Part shown: piece by piece, positions 45,659 through 55,533 of the stretch
How positions within the stretch are numbered: position 1 is the first letter of the stretch
Layout: every line of letters starts with the position of its first letter
Assembly: GCA_020853525.1 (NCBI GenBank)
Contig: JADYYS010000053.1
Span: 28,177 to 92,176 of the forward strand
Direction: 5' to 3'
DNA: 64,000 nt
Origin: Ardenticatenales bacterium
GTDB lineage: Bacteria > Chloroflexota > Anaerolineae > Epilineales > Epilineaceae
Translations under genes and position numbers: made by a program
Notes under the pieces: model-generated
Seen by the model: the letters and a program-made list of their open reading frames with translations, nothing else
Databases searched by the model: none
Told to the model about the DNA's origin: nothing

Positions 45659-46522
45659 ATGCCCAACGTCGTCCCGCACAGCGACGTGATCATTCAGGAC
45701 GTGATCATTCAGATCGACAACGTCCACAAGAGCTACGTCATGGGCAAGGAAGCCGTCCCGGCCCTGCGCGGCGTCTCCCTGGACATCCGCCGCGGCGAGA
45801 TGGTCTGCCTGATGGGCCCGAGCGGCTCCGGCAAGACGACGCTGCTGAACATCACCGGCGGCCTCGACTCGCCCGGCCGCGGCCACGTGACGATCGACGG
45901 CCACAACATCGTGTCCATGAAAGAGGAGGGCCTGGCGCGGCTGCGTCTGGCGACGATGGGCTTCGTCTTCCAGACGTTCAACCTGCTGTCCAACTTCACC
46001 GCGCTCGAGAACGTCGAAGCGCCGATGGTCCTCCTCGGCAAGTGGCCGCGCCGCGAGCGCAAGGCGCGCGCCGAGGCCCTCCTGACCTCGGTCGGCCTCG
46101 GCGACCGCATGGAGCACTACCCGAGCGAGCTCTCGGGCGGCCAGCAACAGCGCGTCGCCATCGCCCGCGCCCTGGCCAACGACCCGGCGATCGTCATCGG
46201 CGACGAGATGACCGGCGACCTCGACAGCGCGACGGGCTTCGAGATCATGACGCTCGTGCGCGACCTGAAGGACAGGCAGGGCAAGACGATCGTCTACGTC
46301 ACGCACGACCCGCGCATGGCCGAGTTCGCCGACTACACCGTCCACATGCTGGACGGCCGCATCGTCGACGAGGCCGCCAGCGCGATCCACCGCGCCGGCG
46401 GCGAGCACCCGGCGCACGGCAACGTCGCGGTGGCGGCCGACGCGCCGGACCACGACGGTGCGGGGTCGCCCGCGTCGGCGCCGTACGCACGCACCGCTCC
46501 CGTCGCCGAGCGGTCGCGATGA
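45659..46522 (+). CDS. MacB/LolD-type ABC transporter ATPase
   Basis: A 287-residue ATP-binding subunit. Walker A is [13 protein letters not shown], the Q-loop is in FVFQTFNLL, the signature is [15 protein letters not shown], and the switch His is in [10 protein letters not shown]. Walker B reads [12 protein letters not shown], where the family norm is DEPTGNLD. The Pro-to-Met change next to the catalytic Glu is odd, but Asp and Glu are kept. A 15-bp tandem duplication (45683-45712) repeats DVIIQ at the N-terminus, and a ~45-residue Ala/His-rich tail follows the domain. Its stop overlaps the permease start (ATGA). Confidence 0.92.
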   Translation: MPNVVPHSDVIIQDVIIQIDNVHKSYVMGKEAVPALRGVSLDIRRGEMVCLMGPSGSGKTTLLNITGGLDSPGRGHVTIDGHNIVSMKEEGLARLRLATMGFVFQTFNLLSNFTALENVEAPMVLLGKWPRRERKARAEALLTSVGLGDRMEHYPSELSGGQQQRVAIARALANDPAIVIGDEMTGDLDSATGFEIMTLVRDLKDRQGKTIVYVTHDPRMAEFADYTVHMLDGRIVDEAASAIHRAGGEHPAHGNVAVAADAPDHDGAGSPASAPYARTAPVAERSR

Positions 46523-49335
46523 TCATGACCTACATCCGGCGCAACCTCTGGCGCCGGAAGGTGCGGACGATCCTGATGGTCCTGAGCCTGATCGTCGGCG
46601 TCGGCACGCTGGTGGCGCTGAACGCGACGGTCGAGAGCTACCGCCGCTTCTACGCCGGCAGCGTCTCGGGCAAGGTGGGCGACTTCGACCTCATCCTCAG
46701 CCGGCCCGAGACGGCACCCAACCGACTGTTCGATCCCGCCGAAACGCTGACGACGCTGGCCGCGGTGCCGGGCGTCCGCACCGCGTTGCCCCGCATCCAG
46801 GGCACGGTGACGCTCATCGCCGGCGACAAGCGCGGCGACACGCTCATGGTCGCCCGCCGCGCCGACGACACGCTCGGCGACATCGAGGTCGAGGAGGGCA
46901 CTGCCGACGTCGCCGTTCGGGACGGCGTTCCGGGCGCGATCATCCTGCAACAGACGGCCGATGTGCTCGGGTTGAAGGTCGGCGACGCGGTGGAGATCCA
47001 GTACGCGCCGCCGCCGAGCCGCCTCAAGGGACGCGCACCCGACGAGGGCGCGTCACGCCGCCGAACGACGGGCACGTGGACGGTCCGGGCGATCGCGACG
47101 CAGCGCGGCGTGACCGGGCAGGACGGCAACGAGGGCGTGCTCGTCGACCTCGCGGCCCTGCAGGAGCGCTTCGGCCTCGGCCAGCTTGCCGAGCGGATCG
47201 CCGTCGACTATGACCGCAGCCTGTATGACTCGCGCGATCCGCAGCGCTCGGCGTTCCGCACCCGCGCCGTCACGGACGACGTACGCGCCAAACTCGGCGA
47301 CGCGGACTGGGTGTACCTCATGCCGCGGCCGCGGGCCGTCATCGACGGCGCGAACGCCTTCATTTTTTGGCAATCCCTCATCACGATGTACGGCGTCCTC
47401 AGCCTGTCCGTCGTCGGCATGCTCATTCGCACGCTGATCATGACGAACGTGCAGGAGCAGACGCGCGAAATGGCGATCCTGCGCATCCTCGGGGCGCCGC
47501 GAACGCATCTGTTCAACATCGTCGCGGCCGAGGTGGCAGCGGTCGGCAGCCTCGGCATCGGGCTCGGGCTCGTCGTCGGACAGGCGGTGAACAACTTGGC
47601 GATCGCGCCCTTCATCGCCGGCCGCGCCGGCGAGACCGTGGCCGACCTGCCGCTCGTGAGCGTCCGGGCGATCACGATCAGCGTGATCACGGCGTTCCTC
47701 GTGCTCGCCCTCTCCACGTGGGCGCCGGCGCACAAGGCGGCCACGACGAAGATCACGCACGCGATCAACCCCGGCGTGGCCGACGGCCTAGGGCTCGAGG
47801 ACCTGGCGAAGCTGCGCGAGCGGCGGCCGGACTTCAAGGTTTCGGGCCGCGGGCTCGTCGTCCTGACCTACCCCGCGCTCGTGTTCTTCGTCTTCCCGCT
47901 GGCGTTCGACTTCGGCATCCTGTGGGTGCTGTCCGCCCTGATCTTCGGGTCGCTGCTGAGCCTGATCGTCGGCGCCGCGCTCGTCTTCTACATCGTCATC
48001 CTGCCGTTCGAGCGGCTGCTCGTCTTCGTCCTCAAGCGCTTTGCGCCGCGCATCGGTTACTTCGTGCAGCGTACGACGTTTCGCGGCAAGGTGCGCAACA
48101 CGCTGATCTCGCTGATGATCGTCATGAGCGCGACCCTGCCGGCGTTCCTCAGCACGTCGCTGGCGCTCGGCATCGCGAACACGGACACGGACCAACGGCT
48201 GACGGGCGGCGCGCCGTTCGTCGTCTGGCCGGCGTGGACGTTCGTCGGTCGAGCCGGCGGCGCCAGCGTCGACCCGAACCAGGCGGCGGTGAGCAATTTC
48301 CGGCCCGAACTCCTGAACGAGGTGCGCTCCGACGCCGACTTCGGCGCGACGGCCGCGCTGACGTACGAGTTCCGGACGCGCGTCAAGGACGGCGTCGGGC
48401 TGCGCGACGCCAACGTGCGCGCCCTCGGCGTGGATGCCGACCTCCGCCCCGTGCTCTACCCGGAGGCGATCGAGATGGTCGCGGGCGACGATTCGGCCGT
48501 CGCCCGCGTGGCCGGCGAGCCGAACACGATCGTCATCGGCGCGGCGCTGGCGACGTATCTCGACCTCGGGGTCGGCGATGAGCTCGTCATCGTCGGCGGC
48601 GGGCGGGACCACGAGGTGCCGATGACGATCGTCGGCGTCGCCAAGCGGATCGGCGGCGTCGGGAACTTCACGGCCAAGCAGACGGCCGTCTGGGGCGGCG
48701 ACTGCTCGGTCCTCATGGGCCTCGAGTCGTTCCGCATCCTCGCCAACGACCCGCAGCTCGGTCCGCCGGACAAGAAGACCCCGATCGTCCGCCGCCTGTT
48801 CGCCACGCACGGCCCCGGCATCGACGAGCAGCAGCTGACGAGCGACCTCCGGCTGCGGTACGCCACGCAGAACGACCTGACGATCGACAGCACGGCCGAG
48901 ACCGTCCAGACGATCCGCGAGGAGTCGAAGACCGGCCAGCTCTTCCTCATCGTCCTGACCGCCCTGACGAGCGTGCTGGCCGTGTTCGGCGTCTTCGCGG
49001 TGATCTACGTCTCGATCTACGGCCGCCGCGGCGAGATCGGGATGATGAAGGCGATCGGCACGCCCGGGCGGCACCTGCTGGGCGTCTTCGTCGGCGAGGC
49101 GATGATCATGACGCTCTCGGCGACGCTGACCGGCGTCACGGCGGGCGTCCTCCTGGCCTACGCCCTTCGCATGTCGGAGGGCTTCCGCAACGAGCTGCCG
49201 ACACACTTCGCGATGGACGTCATCGTCGTGCCGGCGATGCTCGTCCTGATGATCCTGGCGAGCTTGGTTTCGGCCACCTGGGCCACGCACGGCTACCGCA
49301 AGCGGCCGGCGATCGCGATCCTGAGGACGCTGTAA
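46519..49335 (+). CDS. FtsX/MacB-type ABC transporter permease
   Basis: A 938-residue permease with two FtsX-type halves. The N-terminal helix (KVRTILMVLSLIVGVGTLVAL) is followed by a MacB-type periplasmic domain and three helices (GVLSLSVVGMLIRTLIM...). A central pair of helices leads to a second such unit ending SIYGRRGEIGMMKAIGTPGRHLLGVFVGEAM. This is the doubled topology of large FtsX permeases for lipoprotein, peptide or drug extrusion. It starts at ATG 46519 inside the ATPase stop. Its TAA overlaps the adaptor ATG (TAATG), so the three genes form a tight operon. Confidence 0.92.
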   Translation: MIMTYIRRNLWRRKVRTILMVLSLIVGVGTLVALNATVESYRRFYAGSVSGKVGDFDLILSRPETAPNRLFDPAETLTTLAAVPGVRTALPRIQGTVTLIAGDKRGDTLMVARRADDTLGDIEVEEGTADVAVRDGVPGAIILQQTADVLGLKVGDAVEIQYAPPPSRLKGRAPDEGASRRRTTGTWTVRAIATQRGVTGQDGNEGVLVDLAALQERFGLGQLAERIAVDYDRSLYDSRDPQRSAFRTRAVTDDVRAKLGDADWVYLMPRPRAVIDGANAFIFWQSLITMYGVLSLSVVGMLIRTLIMTNVQEQTREMAILRILGAPRTHLFNIVAAEVAAVGSLGIGLGLVVGQAVNNLAIAPFIAGRAGETVADLPLVSVRAITISVITAFLVLALSTWAPAHKAATTKITHAINPGVADGLGLEDLAKLRERRPDFKVSGRGLVVLTYPALVFFVFPLAFDFGILWVLSALIFGSLLSLIVGAALVFYIVILPFERLLVFVLKRFAPRIGYFVQRTTFRGKVRNTLISLMIVMSATLPAFLSTSLALGIANTDTDQRLTGGAPFVVWPAWTFVGRAGGASVDPNQAAVSNFRPELLNEVRSDADFGATAALTYEFRTRVKDGVGLRDANVRALGVDADLRPVLYPEAIEMVAGDDSAVARVAGEPNTIVIGAALATYLDLGVGDELVIVGGGRDHEVPMTIVGVAKRIGGVGNFTAKQTAVWGGDCSVLMGLESFRILANDPQLGPPDKKTPIVRRLFATHGPGIDEQQLTSDLRLRYATQNDLTIDSTAETVQTIREESKTGQLFLIVLTALTSVLAVFGVFAVIYVSIYGRRGEIGMMKAIGTPGRHLLGVFVGEAMIMTLSATLTGVTAGVLLAYALRMSEGFRNELPTHFAMDVIVVPAMLVLMILASLVSATWATHGYRKRPAIAILRTL

Positions 49336-50543
49336 TGAACCACAATCGGTTGGCTCTCTGTGCCGTCGCACTCGCGGCGGCAACGACCGCATGCACCGGC
49401 GACCGCCCGGCCTCGCAACCGCCCGGCGCGGTCGGCACGACCGGCACGCTCGTCGCGGCCACGGCGCTTGCCGGACCCGGCACCCCCGGCGTCCGGGCCA
49501 CGACGGTCGCGTCGCGGTCCATCGAGCGCGGCGTGAGTCGCGTCGTCACCGCCGACGGGGCGCTCGAACTGCCGGAGCCGCCGCAGACGCTCGCCTTCCC
49601 GAAACCGGGCATCGTGCGCGAGGTCTTCGTTCACGAGGGCCAGGCGATCGCCGAAGGGGACGTGCTGGCGCGGATGGACACGGCGCCGTTCGATCTCGAG
49701 ATCGCCGGCGGCGAGGCCGAGGTGGCGGCGGCTTCGGCGGCACTGAAGAAGGCGCAGAGCGGCGCGGCCCTCGATACGGCGCGCCAGGACCTCGAGCGGG
49801 CCAAGAACCAGCTCTGGTCGCAACAGATCAGCCGCGACGGCCAGTGTCAGCTGGCCAAGGTCAGGGCGGAGAACGACCCGAACCGCGATCGAGGGGACAA
49901 CGACTCCGGCATCACGGCCGAGTGCGACGCCGCCAAGGCGCTCGTCCAGGCGTCGGAGGCCACGGTGCGCGTCGCCGAGATCAACCTGCGCACCGTCGAG
50001 GCGACCGCGGCCGACGACGCGAGCGTCGCTCGGGCCCGTCTGCGGCAGGCACAGGTCGGGCTGGCACAGGCACGCGATGCGCTCGCCCGCGCTGAGATCA
50101 AGGCGCCCTTCGACGGCGCCGTCCTGACGGTCAACGTCGCCGCCGGCGCGCAGGCGGTCACCGGGCCGGCCATGACGGTGGCCCGAACATCGCCGCTCCT
50201 GTTCGTGACGAGCAACCTGAGCGAGCGCTATGTCGGCGACGTGCGCGAGGGCGCGAAGGCTTCGGTCACGCTGACGGCCTACCCGGACCGCACGCTCTCG
50301 GCCACCGTCCGGCACATCGCGCCGGGCGGCACCGTGGATGCCGCGGGCGGCGTGGTCTTCAAGGTCTGGCTCGACCTCGATGACAGCGACCTGGCGGTGT
50401 ACGCCGGGATGACGGGGCGGGTCGAGATCGACGCCGGGGCGATCGGCTCGGGCAGCTTCGGCGGCGACGTCGTGGCGGAAGGCGTGACGGAAGGCGAGGC
50501 GAATGCCACCGAGACGGCGGCGACGGCGGAAACGGCGCCGTAG
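49335..50543 (+). CDS. MacA/HlyD-type adaptor, probable lipoprotein
   Basis: A 402-residue membrane-fusion adaptor of a tripartite-like exporter. The signal peptide (LALCAVALAAATTAC) ends at a cysteine with a weak lipobox. Biotinyl-lipoyl-like halves (VREVFVHEGQAIAEGDVLARMDTAPF; AEIKAPFDGAVLTVNVAAGAQAV) flank a coiled-coil hairpin, interrupted by an Asp/Asn-rich loop (ENDPNRDRGDNDSG) that resembles a calcium-binding stretch. A beta-barrel and membrane-proximal domain follow. It completes a MacAB-like set with the two upstream genes. Confidence 0.9.
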   Translation: MNHNRLALCAVALAAATTACTGDRPASQPPGAVGTTGTLVAATALAGPGTPGVRATTVASRSIERGVSRVVTADGALELPEPPQTLAFPKPGIVREVFVHEGQAIAEGDVLARMDTAPFDLEIAGGEAEVAAASAALKKAQSGAALDTARQDLERAKNQLWSQQISRDGQCQLAKVRAENDPNRDRGDNDSGITAECDAAKALVQASEATVRVAEINLRTVEATAADDASVARARLRQAQVGLAQARDALARAEIKAPFDGAVLTVNVAAGAQAVTGPAMTVARTSPLLFVTSNLSERYVGDVREGAKASVTLTAYPDRTLSATVRHIAPGGTVDAAGGVVFKVWLDLDDSDLAVYAGMTGRVEIDAGAIGSGSFGGDVVAEGVTEGEANATETAATAETAP

Positions 50544-50577
50544 CGAGGCCGGACACGACCGGGGGGGGCGCGAGATC

Positions 50578-51078
50578 GTGCGGACGTTGTTGGTCATGCG
50601 GCATGCCAAGTCCAGTTGGACGAACGCGCGCCTGTCCGATCACGACCGGCCGTTGAACGAGCGCGGCGAACGCGACGCGCCCCGGATGGGGCGCTGGCTG
50701 GCGGCGCACGACCTCGAGCCCGACGTCATCCTATGTTCGAGCGCGGCTCGCGCGCACGCGACGGCCGATCACGTGGCCGCCGAGACCGGTGCCCAGGCGC
50801 CGATCGTCCGCGGTTCGCTGTACGGCGGCGACGTCGAGGACTACGTGGCCGAGCTGGCGCGGCTGGCCGACGACGTCGTGGTGGCGCTCATCGTCGGCCA
50901 CAGTCCGACGGTGTCGCTCGTCGTATCCGAGCTCGTCGACCACGATGAGGACATGCCGACGGCGGCGGTCGCCGTGATCGAGCTGCCGATCGACCGCTGG
51001 GCGGATCTTGGCGAAGCGGTCGAAGGGCGGCTCGTGGCGGTGTGGCGGCCCCGAGAGATCGCCGACGGAGCGGGGTGA
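50578..51078 (+). CDS. SixA-type phosphohistidine phosphatase
   Basis: A 166-residue histidine-phosphatase-superfamily protein. The catalytic motif is LLVMRHAKSSW (RHA near the N-terminus), and the second His lies in IVGHSPTVS. Length and the KSSW/DHDRPLNERG pattern match SixA, which removes phosphate from phosphohistidines of signalling or PTS proteins. GTG 50578 follows a G-rich stretch; ATG 50596 would start at MRHAKSS and loses two strand residues. The gene sits 34 bases after the adaptor gene and may be read with it. Confidence 0.88.
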   Translation: MRTLLVMRHAKSSWTNARLSDHDRPLNERGERDAPRMGRWLAAHDLEPDVILCSSAARAHATADHVAAETGAQAPIVRGSLYGGDVEDYVAELARLADDVVVALIVGHSPTVSLVVSELVDHDEDMPTAAVAVIELPIDRWADLGEAVEGRLVAVWRPREIADGAG

Positions 51079-51231
51079 CCATCGCCCGCGGCGATCAGCC
51101 ACCCGCGCGGGCCGTATCCGCGCCGCGACACCCCCGTTAAACTGGGGGCACATCGCGGTCGCGAGGTCGCACCTTTGCGTCCATGCGCGACTCGGTGCGT
51201 TCCGTTCGCCCTGCTGCAAGGAATGCGCCCC

Positions 51232-52893
51232 ATGGACGACCGCCTTCTCCCCACCGACGGCACGGGTCACCCCACCGCCCCGCCCGCCGCCCGGACGCGC
51301 CGCGACGTCCTGAAGCTCGGCGTCGCCGCCGCCGCGGCCGGCGTGGCCGCCACCACCGGCCATGGCCCGCAGCGCGTGTTCGCACAGCGCTACAACACGA
51401 ACGGCGCCCGGCGCAGCCAGTTGGCCTACAACATGCGGCTTGCCGCGGCCAACCAGTCACGGATTCCGGACCCCAAGCAGACGAACAACGGTGACGAGGC
51501 GCGCTATCCGACCCGGATCGGCAGCTTCACGAAGGGCATGCCGCACAACAATCTCGGCGAGGTGTCGCTGCCGACCTATACCGCCTACCTCAAGGCACTC
51601 GACAGCGGCAGCTGGCAGGATTGGGAAAACATTCCGATGGGCGGTCCGCTGCTCTTCAAGAACCCGCTCGCGGGCATCGCCTACGTACTCGAGGGCGGAG
51701 ACCCAGGGTGCATGACGCAGCGTGCTGCACCGACGTTCGCCAGTGCCGAAAGCGCCGGCGAGATCGTCGAGAACTACTGGATGGCGCTGCTGCGTGACGT
51801 GTCGTTCACGGAATATGCGGCCGACGGTAACGCCGCCGCTGCCGCCGCCGACTTGTCCCGAATGTCAGACTTCCGTGGACCGAGGCAGGGCGGGGCCGTC
51901 ACACCCGCAACGCTCTTCCGCGGATTGACCGCCGGCGATCTCACCGGTCCGTACATCAGCCAGTTCATGTGGCTCGACACCCGGTTCGGCGCTGAGAGCG
52001 TCGACCGCAGGATGCGTACGATGCAACCTGGCGTCGATTTCATGACGAGCTATGCCGACTGGCTGGCCATCCAACGTGGCGCACCACCGCCGCTGCCTGC
52101 GCAGCCGGACCCCACTCCGCGTTATATCCGCAATGGACGCGACCTCTCAGAGTGGGTGCACATCGACGTGCTCTACCAGGCCTACTTAGACGCGATGTTG
52201 ATTCTGTTCGGCCTTGGCGCCCCGACGAATACCAACGATCCGTATCGGCTTTCGCGGACGATGTGCGGGTTCGGGACGCTCGGACCGCCTTACTTCGCCA
52301 GCATTTTGGCGGCGGTCGCCAAGCCGGCACTCGAGACGGTGTGGCACCAGAAGTGGTACGTCCACCGCCGGCTGCGGCCCGAGGCGTTCGCCGGCCGCGT
52401 CCACCACCGCCTCACAGGCACCGCGGCCTACCCGGTGCACAACGACGTCCTGAACTCGGACGCGGTCATGCAGGCGTTCAGCCGCCACGGCACCTACCTC
52501 CTGCCGATGGCCTTCCCGGAGGGCAGCCCGGCCCACCCGGCCTACGGCGCCGGCCACGCCACCGTCGCCGGCGCGTGCGTGACGCTGCTCAAGGCGTTCT
52601 TCGACGAAAGCTGGGTCCTCCCGAACCCGGTCGTCGCCGCGCCCGACGGCCTGAGCCTCGAGCCGTACGCCGGCCCGGCGCTGACCGTGGGCGGCGAGCT
52701 GAACAAGCTGGCCAGCAACGTCGCCATCGGCCGGAACATCGCCGGCGTGCACTGGCGGTCGGATGCCACCGAGTCGCTCAAGCTGGGCGAGGATATTGCC
52801 ATCCGGTTCCTGCGCGAAGAGAAGATGCTCCTGCGCGAGAAGTTCCTCGGCTGGACGTTCACGAAGTTCGACGGGACGCGAATCACGGTCTGA
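51232..52893 (+). CDS. Tat-exported vanadium-dependent haloperoxidase
   Basis: A 553-residue PAP2-superfamily haloperoxidase, oxidising halides with peroxide using vanadate. ATG 51232 is nine bases after AAGGA. It begins a Tat signal (ARTRRDVLKLGVAAAAAG). Vanadate-binding residues are visible: KWYVHRRLRPEAF (Lys, Arg), FPEGSPAHPAYGAGHATVAG (Ser, Gly, catalytic His) and NIAGVHWRSDATES (Arg, His). Whether it prefers bromide or chloride, or is a related phosphatase, cannot be decided from sequence alone. It may detoxify peroxide or halogenate organics outside the cell. Confidence 0.93.
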   Translation: MDDRLLPTDGTGHPTAPPAARTRRDVLKLGVAAAAAGVAATTGHGPQRVFAQRYNTNGARRSQLAYNMRLAAANQSRIPDPKQTNNGDEARYPTRIGSFTKGMPHNNLGEVSLPTYTAYLKALDSGSWQDWENIPMGGPLLFKNPLAGIAYVLEGGDPGCMTQRAAPTFASAESAGEIVENYWMALLRDVSFTEYAADGNAAAAAADLSRMSDFRGPRQGGAVTPATLFRGLTAGDLTGPYISQFMWLDTRFGAESVDRRMRTMQPGVDFMTSYADWLAIQRGAPPPLPAQPDPTPRYIRNGRDLSEWVHIDVLYQAYLDAMLILFGLGAPTNTNDPYRLSRTMCGFGTLGPPYFASILAAVAKPALETVWHQKWYVHRRLRPEAFAGRVHHRLTGTAAYPVHNDVLNSDAVMQAFSRHGTYLLPMAFPEGSPAHPAYGAGHATVAGACVTLLKAFFDESWVLPNPVVAAPDGLSLEPYAGPALTVGGELNKLASNVAIGRNIAGVHWRSDATESLKLGEDIAIRFLREEKMLLREKFLGWTFTKFDGTRITV

Positions 52894-52939
52894 TCGATGG
52901 CCGGCTCATCGCCGACGCGATGCGCCGGCAGCAGCGTCC

Positions 52940-53560
52940 TTACGGCTTGGGTTCGGCCGGGGTGTTCGGGTCGACCGCGATGTCGTGCCACGTTACGCGC
53001 TGCTGCTCACGGATGACGACCGTGCCGGCAGCCAGATCGCCCAGCCGCCGCGTGTGTCGGTCGGCGAACAGGACGATCAAGCCGAAGCCGTAGCCGATCG
53101 GCAGGAAGTCGGCAAAGCGGACCAGGTTGCGCACGACCGCCTCACGGAAGCCGGCAGCGCCGCCGTCCAGCCGGACGACGCGTGTGCCGGCCACGCGCTT
53201 GCCGGGTGTCTGGCCGTCCCAGAGCGTCTCGAAGACGATGTAGTAGCCCCAGACGATGAGGAAGAGCACGAGCGCGGCGACGGCGAACACCGCCCCGACG
53301 ACCCAATCCGCGGCCGCATCGCCGGCCGAAGCCGTCCCGCCGGCCGGCGCTTCGTCCGCCACGGCCAACGCGAACGCCAGCACGCCGCACCCGAGCGCCC
53401 CGATCCCGCCGGCCAGCGCCGCCGTGTCGACGAGGGCGCCGATGAACCGGCTGCCGATGCCCGCCACGGGGTACCCGAAGGCGACGCTCTCCGGCGTCTC
53501 GACCGTATAATCCGCCCGCAGGACGGCATCGATCGGTTCCGTGTTCGATCGTTCGCTCAT
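52940..53560 (-). CDS. RDD-family membrane protein
   Basis: A 206-residue membrane protein with four hydrophobic segments and the RDD signature: Arg in GIGSRFIGALVDTAAL, then Asp, and RRLGDLAAGTVVI at the end. The motif DGQTPGKRVAGTRVVRLDGG is typical. The function of the family is not firmly known; some members are ion antiporters. ATG 53560 has an AGGG-type site. The first codons overlap the promoter of the divergent SpoIIM-like gene. The two families often sit together in genomes, as here. Confidence 0.88.
   Translation of the reverse strand: MSERSNTEPIDAVLRADYTVETPESVAFGYPVAGIGSRFIGALVDTAALAGGIGALGCGVLAFALAVADEAPAGGTASAGDAAADWVVGAVFAVAALVLFLIVWGYYIVFETLWDGQTPGKRVAGTRVVRLDGGAAGFREAVVRNLVRFADFLPIGYGFGLIVLFADRHTRRLGDLAAGTVVIREQQRVTWHDIAVDPNTPAEPKP
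53506..53511 (+). promoter_or_regulatory. TATAAT -10 box for the SpoIIM-like gene
   Basis: A perfect TATAAT lies on the plus strand inside the 5' part of the RDD gene. It would give a ~105-base leader to the start at 53623. The -35 is unclear. Confidence 0.4.
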
Positions 53561-53622
53561 CCGTTCGCCCTGTCCGCCTTGTCGACCGCCAGTCTGGCCG
53601 TCGCCGTGCCCCGAGGTCGCCC

Positions 53623-54606
53623 GTGCCCGCCCGCCCGCCGTTCGCCACAAGCCGCCAAGCCGACTGGCTGGCCCTCGAGGATCTGATCACCCGCGCCGAC
53701 CGCCGCCTCGGCGCCCTCGGCCCGGCCGACATCGACCGCCTCGGCGCCCTCTACCGGCGCGCCACGGCCGATCTGGCCCTCGTGCGCCGCGATCAGCCGG
53801 ACGCGCCGCTGACGATGTACCTCAACGGCCTCGTCGCCCGCGCCCACGCCCGCGTGTACCGCAGCGCACCGCTTTCCCGCCAAGCCGTCGTCGACTTCTA
53901 CCACCACGGCTTTCCGCGATTATACCGCCGCATCCTGCCCTTCACCGCCGCCGCCTTCCTCCTGTTCGCCATCCCGGCCGTCATCGCCTTCCTCCTCATC
54001 CGGCGGGACACCGATGTCCTGTTGCTCCTGTTCGGGGACGGGATGATGCCGCTGATCCAGCAGGTCGAGCGCGGCGAGATGTGGACCGAGATCACACCGG
54101 CGATGCGATCCGCGGCCGCCAGCGGGATCCTGACGAACAACATCAGCGTGACGTTCAAAGCGTTCGGCGGCGGCATCCTGCTCGGGCTGCTGACGGTCTG
54201 GGTGATGGTCCAGAACGGCTTGCTGATCGGCGGCATCTTCGGGCTGCTGCACCACCACGGCATGGCGCCGCGCCTCCTGGACTTCATCGCCGGCCACGGG
54301 CCGGTCGAGCTCTCCGTCATCTTCGCCGCCGGCGGGGCCGGGCTGTTCATGGGCGATGCGATCCTCCGCCCCGGCCTCCGCCGCCGCGTCGACGCGCTGT
54401 CCGACCGGGCCCGCGACGCCGCGCTGCTCGTGCTCGGCTGCGCGCCGCTGTTGGTGGGCGCCGGCCTGATCGAGGGCTTCGTCAGCCCGAGCGCGCTGCC
54501 GACGTGGATCAAGGCCGTCGTCGGGCTTGGCACCGGAGCGGCGCTGCACACGTATTGGCTGGCTGCGGGGCGGCAGCGCCCCGGGTACGACGTGAAGCGA
54601 CCGTAA
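53623..54606 (+). CDS. SpoIIM/DUF95-family membrane protein
   Basis: A 327-residue integral membrane protein of the stage II sporulation protein M family. The first ~95 residues are soluble and helical (LGALYRRATADLALVRRD). The membrane part follows with FPRLYRRILPFTAAAFLLFAI, the family stretch SGILTNNISVTFKAFGGGILLG and three to four more helices. In non-sporulating bacteria such proteins are common beside RDD and MoxR genes and their role is unknown. GTG 53623 follows GAGG. It is divergent from the RDD gene. Confidence 0.87.
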   Translation: MPARPPFATSRQADWLALEDLITRADRRLGALGPADIDRLGALYRRATADLALVRRDQPDAPLTMYLNGLVARAHARVYRSAPLSRQAVVDFYHHGFPRLYRRILPFTAAAFLLFAIPAVIAFLLIRRDTDVLLLLFGDGMMPLIQQVERGEMWTEITPAMRSAAASGILTNNISVTFKAFGGGILLGLLTVWVMVQNGLLIGGIFGLLHHHGMAPRLLDFIAGHGPVELSVIFAAGGAGLFMGDAILRPGLRRRVDALSDRARDAALLVLGCAPLLVGAGLIEGFVSPSALPTWIKAVVGLGTGAALHTYWLAAGRQRPGYDVKRP

Positions 54607-54759
54607 CGGCGCGGCCACGCGCATTGCACACGGTTGACGTTCGGCCACAACGCGGCACTGCACCGACAACATCCCTGTGCCATGCTTGCCGAACCGTCCC
54701 GCGTCTTCACGCCTGTCCACCCCGGCCGGCGGGCCGATCCGTTTCCCATGGAGTTCCCG

Positions 54760-55533
54760 ATGACCAGCCCTCCCCTGTCCCGCCCGACCCAACCATCCCC
54801 CGATCTCTCTCGCCGCACCCTGCTCACCCGCCTCCTCGCCGCCGGCCCGGTCGCGTTCGTCCTCGCGGCGTGCACGGGCCGGACATCCCCCGCGACGCCG
54901 GCGGCGCTGCCGAGCGGCGACGGTTCGGCCGCGCCGGGCGCCGATGCGATCGCGGGCAGCGCGTCCGATGGCCAGGCGACGTCCGCGAGCGCCGCGGCCG
55001 CGCCGACCGAGCCCGCCGTCGCATCCGGTGCCCCGCTTGCGCCCACGCCGGCCTGCGGCGATGACGACGACCCGACGCCCACGCAAACCGAGGGGCCGTA
55101 CTTCACGGCCGACAGCCCGGAGCGCGCCGACCTGCGCGAGGCCGGGATGGCCGGCACGACGCTCGTCATCGCCGGCCGCGTGCTCCACACGGACTGCCGC
55201 CCGGTGGCCGCCGCGATCCTCGACTTCTGGCACTGCGACGACGCCGGCGCCTACGACAACGCCGGCTACCGCCTCCGCGGACACCACTTCAGCGATGCCG
55301 ACGGCCGCTGGCAGCTCACGACGATCGTGCCCGGCTCCTACCCCGGCCGGACGCGCCACATCCACGTCCGCGTCCAGGCGCCGGACGGCCCGCTCCTGAC
55401 GACGCAGCTCTACTTTCCGGACGAGCCGGGCAACGCCACGGACGGCATCTACGACGAGGCGCTCGTCATGGCGATGGCGGACGGAGCCGACGGTTCACGG
55501 ACCGGAACGTTCGACTTCGTCGTCGCGACGTAA
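54760..55533 (+). CDS. Tat-exported lipoprotein of the intradiol ring-cleavage dioxygenase family
   Basis: A 257-residue protein. ATG 54760 is six bases from GGAG. The signal combines a twin-arginine motif (LSRRTLLTRLL) with a lipobox (LAAC), so it is folded before export and then lipid-anchored. A ~75-residue Ala/Pro linker precedes the intradiol domain: TQTEGPYF, DFWHCDDAGAYDN, GHHFSDADGRW and YPGRTRHIHVRV. The last supplies Tyr and the His-x-His iron ligands. It may cleave catechol-type or aromatic compounds at the cell surface. Its 3' end overlaps the converging DNRLRE gene by 39 bases. Confidence 0.88.
   Translation: MTSPPLSRPTQPSPDLSRRTLLTRLLAAGPVAFVLAACTGRTSPATPAALPSGDGSAAPGADAIAGSASDGQATSASAAAAPTEPAVASGAPLAPTPACGDDDDPTPTQTEGPYFTADSPERADLREAGMAGTTLVIAGRVLHTDCRPVAAAILDFWHCDDAGAYDNAGYRLRGHHFSDADGRWQLTTIVPGSYPGRTRHIHVRVQAPDGPLLTTQLYFPDEPGNATDGIYDEALVMAMADGADGSRTGTFDFVVAT

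Noticed and set aside
51131..51148. Terminator after the SixA-type gene
   Set aside because: CCCCC/GGGGG with an eight-base loop is a short stem and no T-run follows, so it is not supported.
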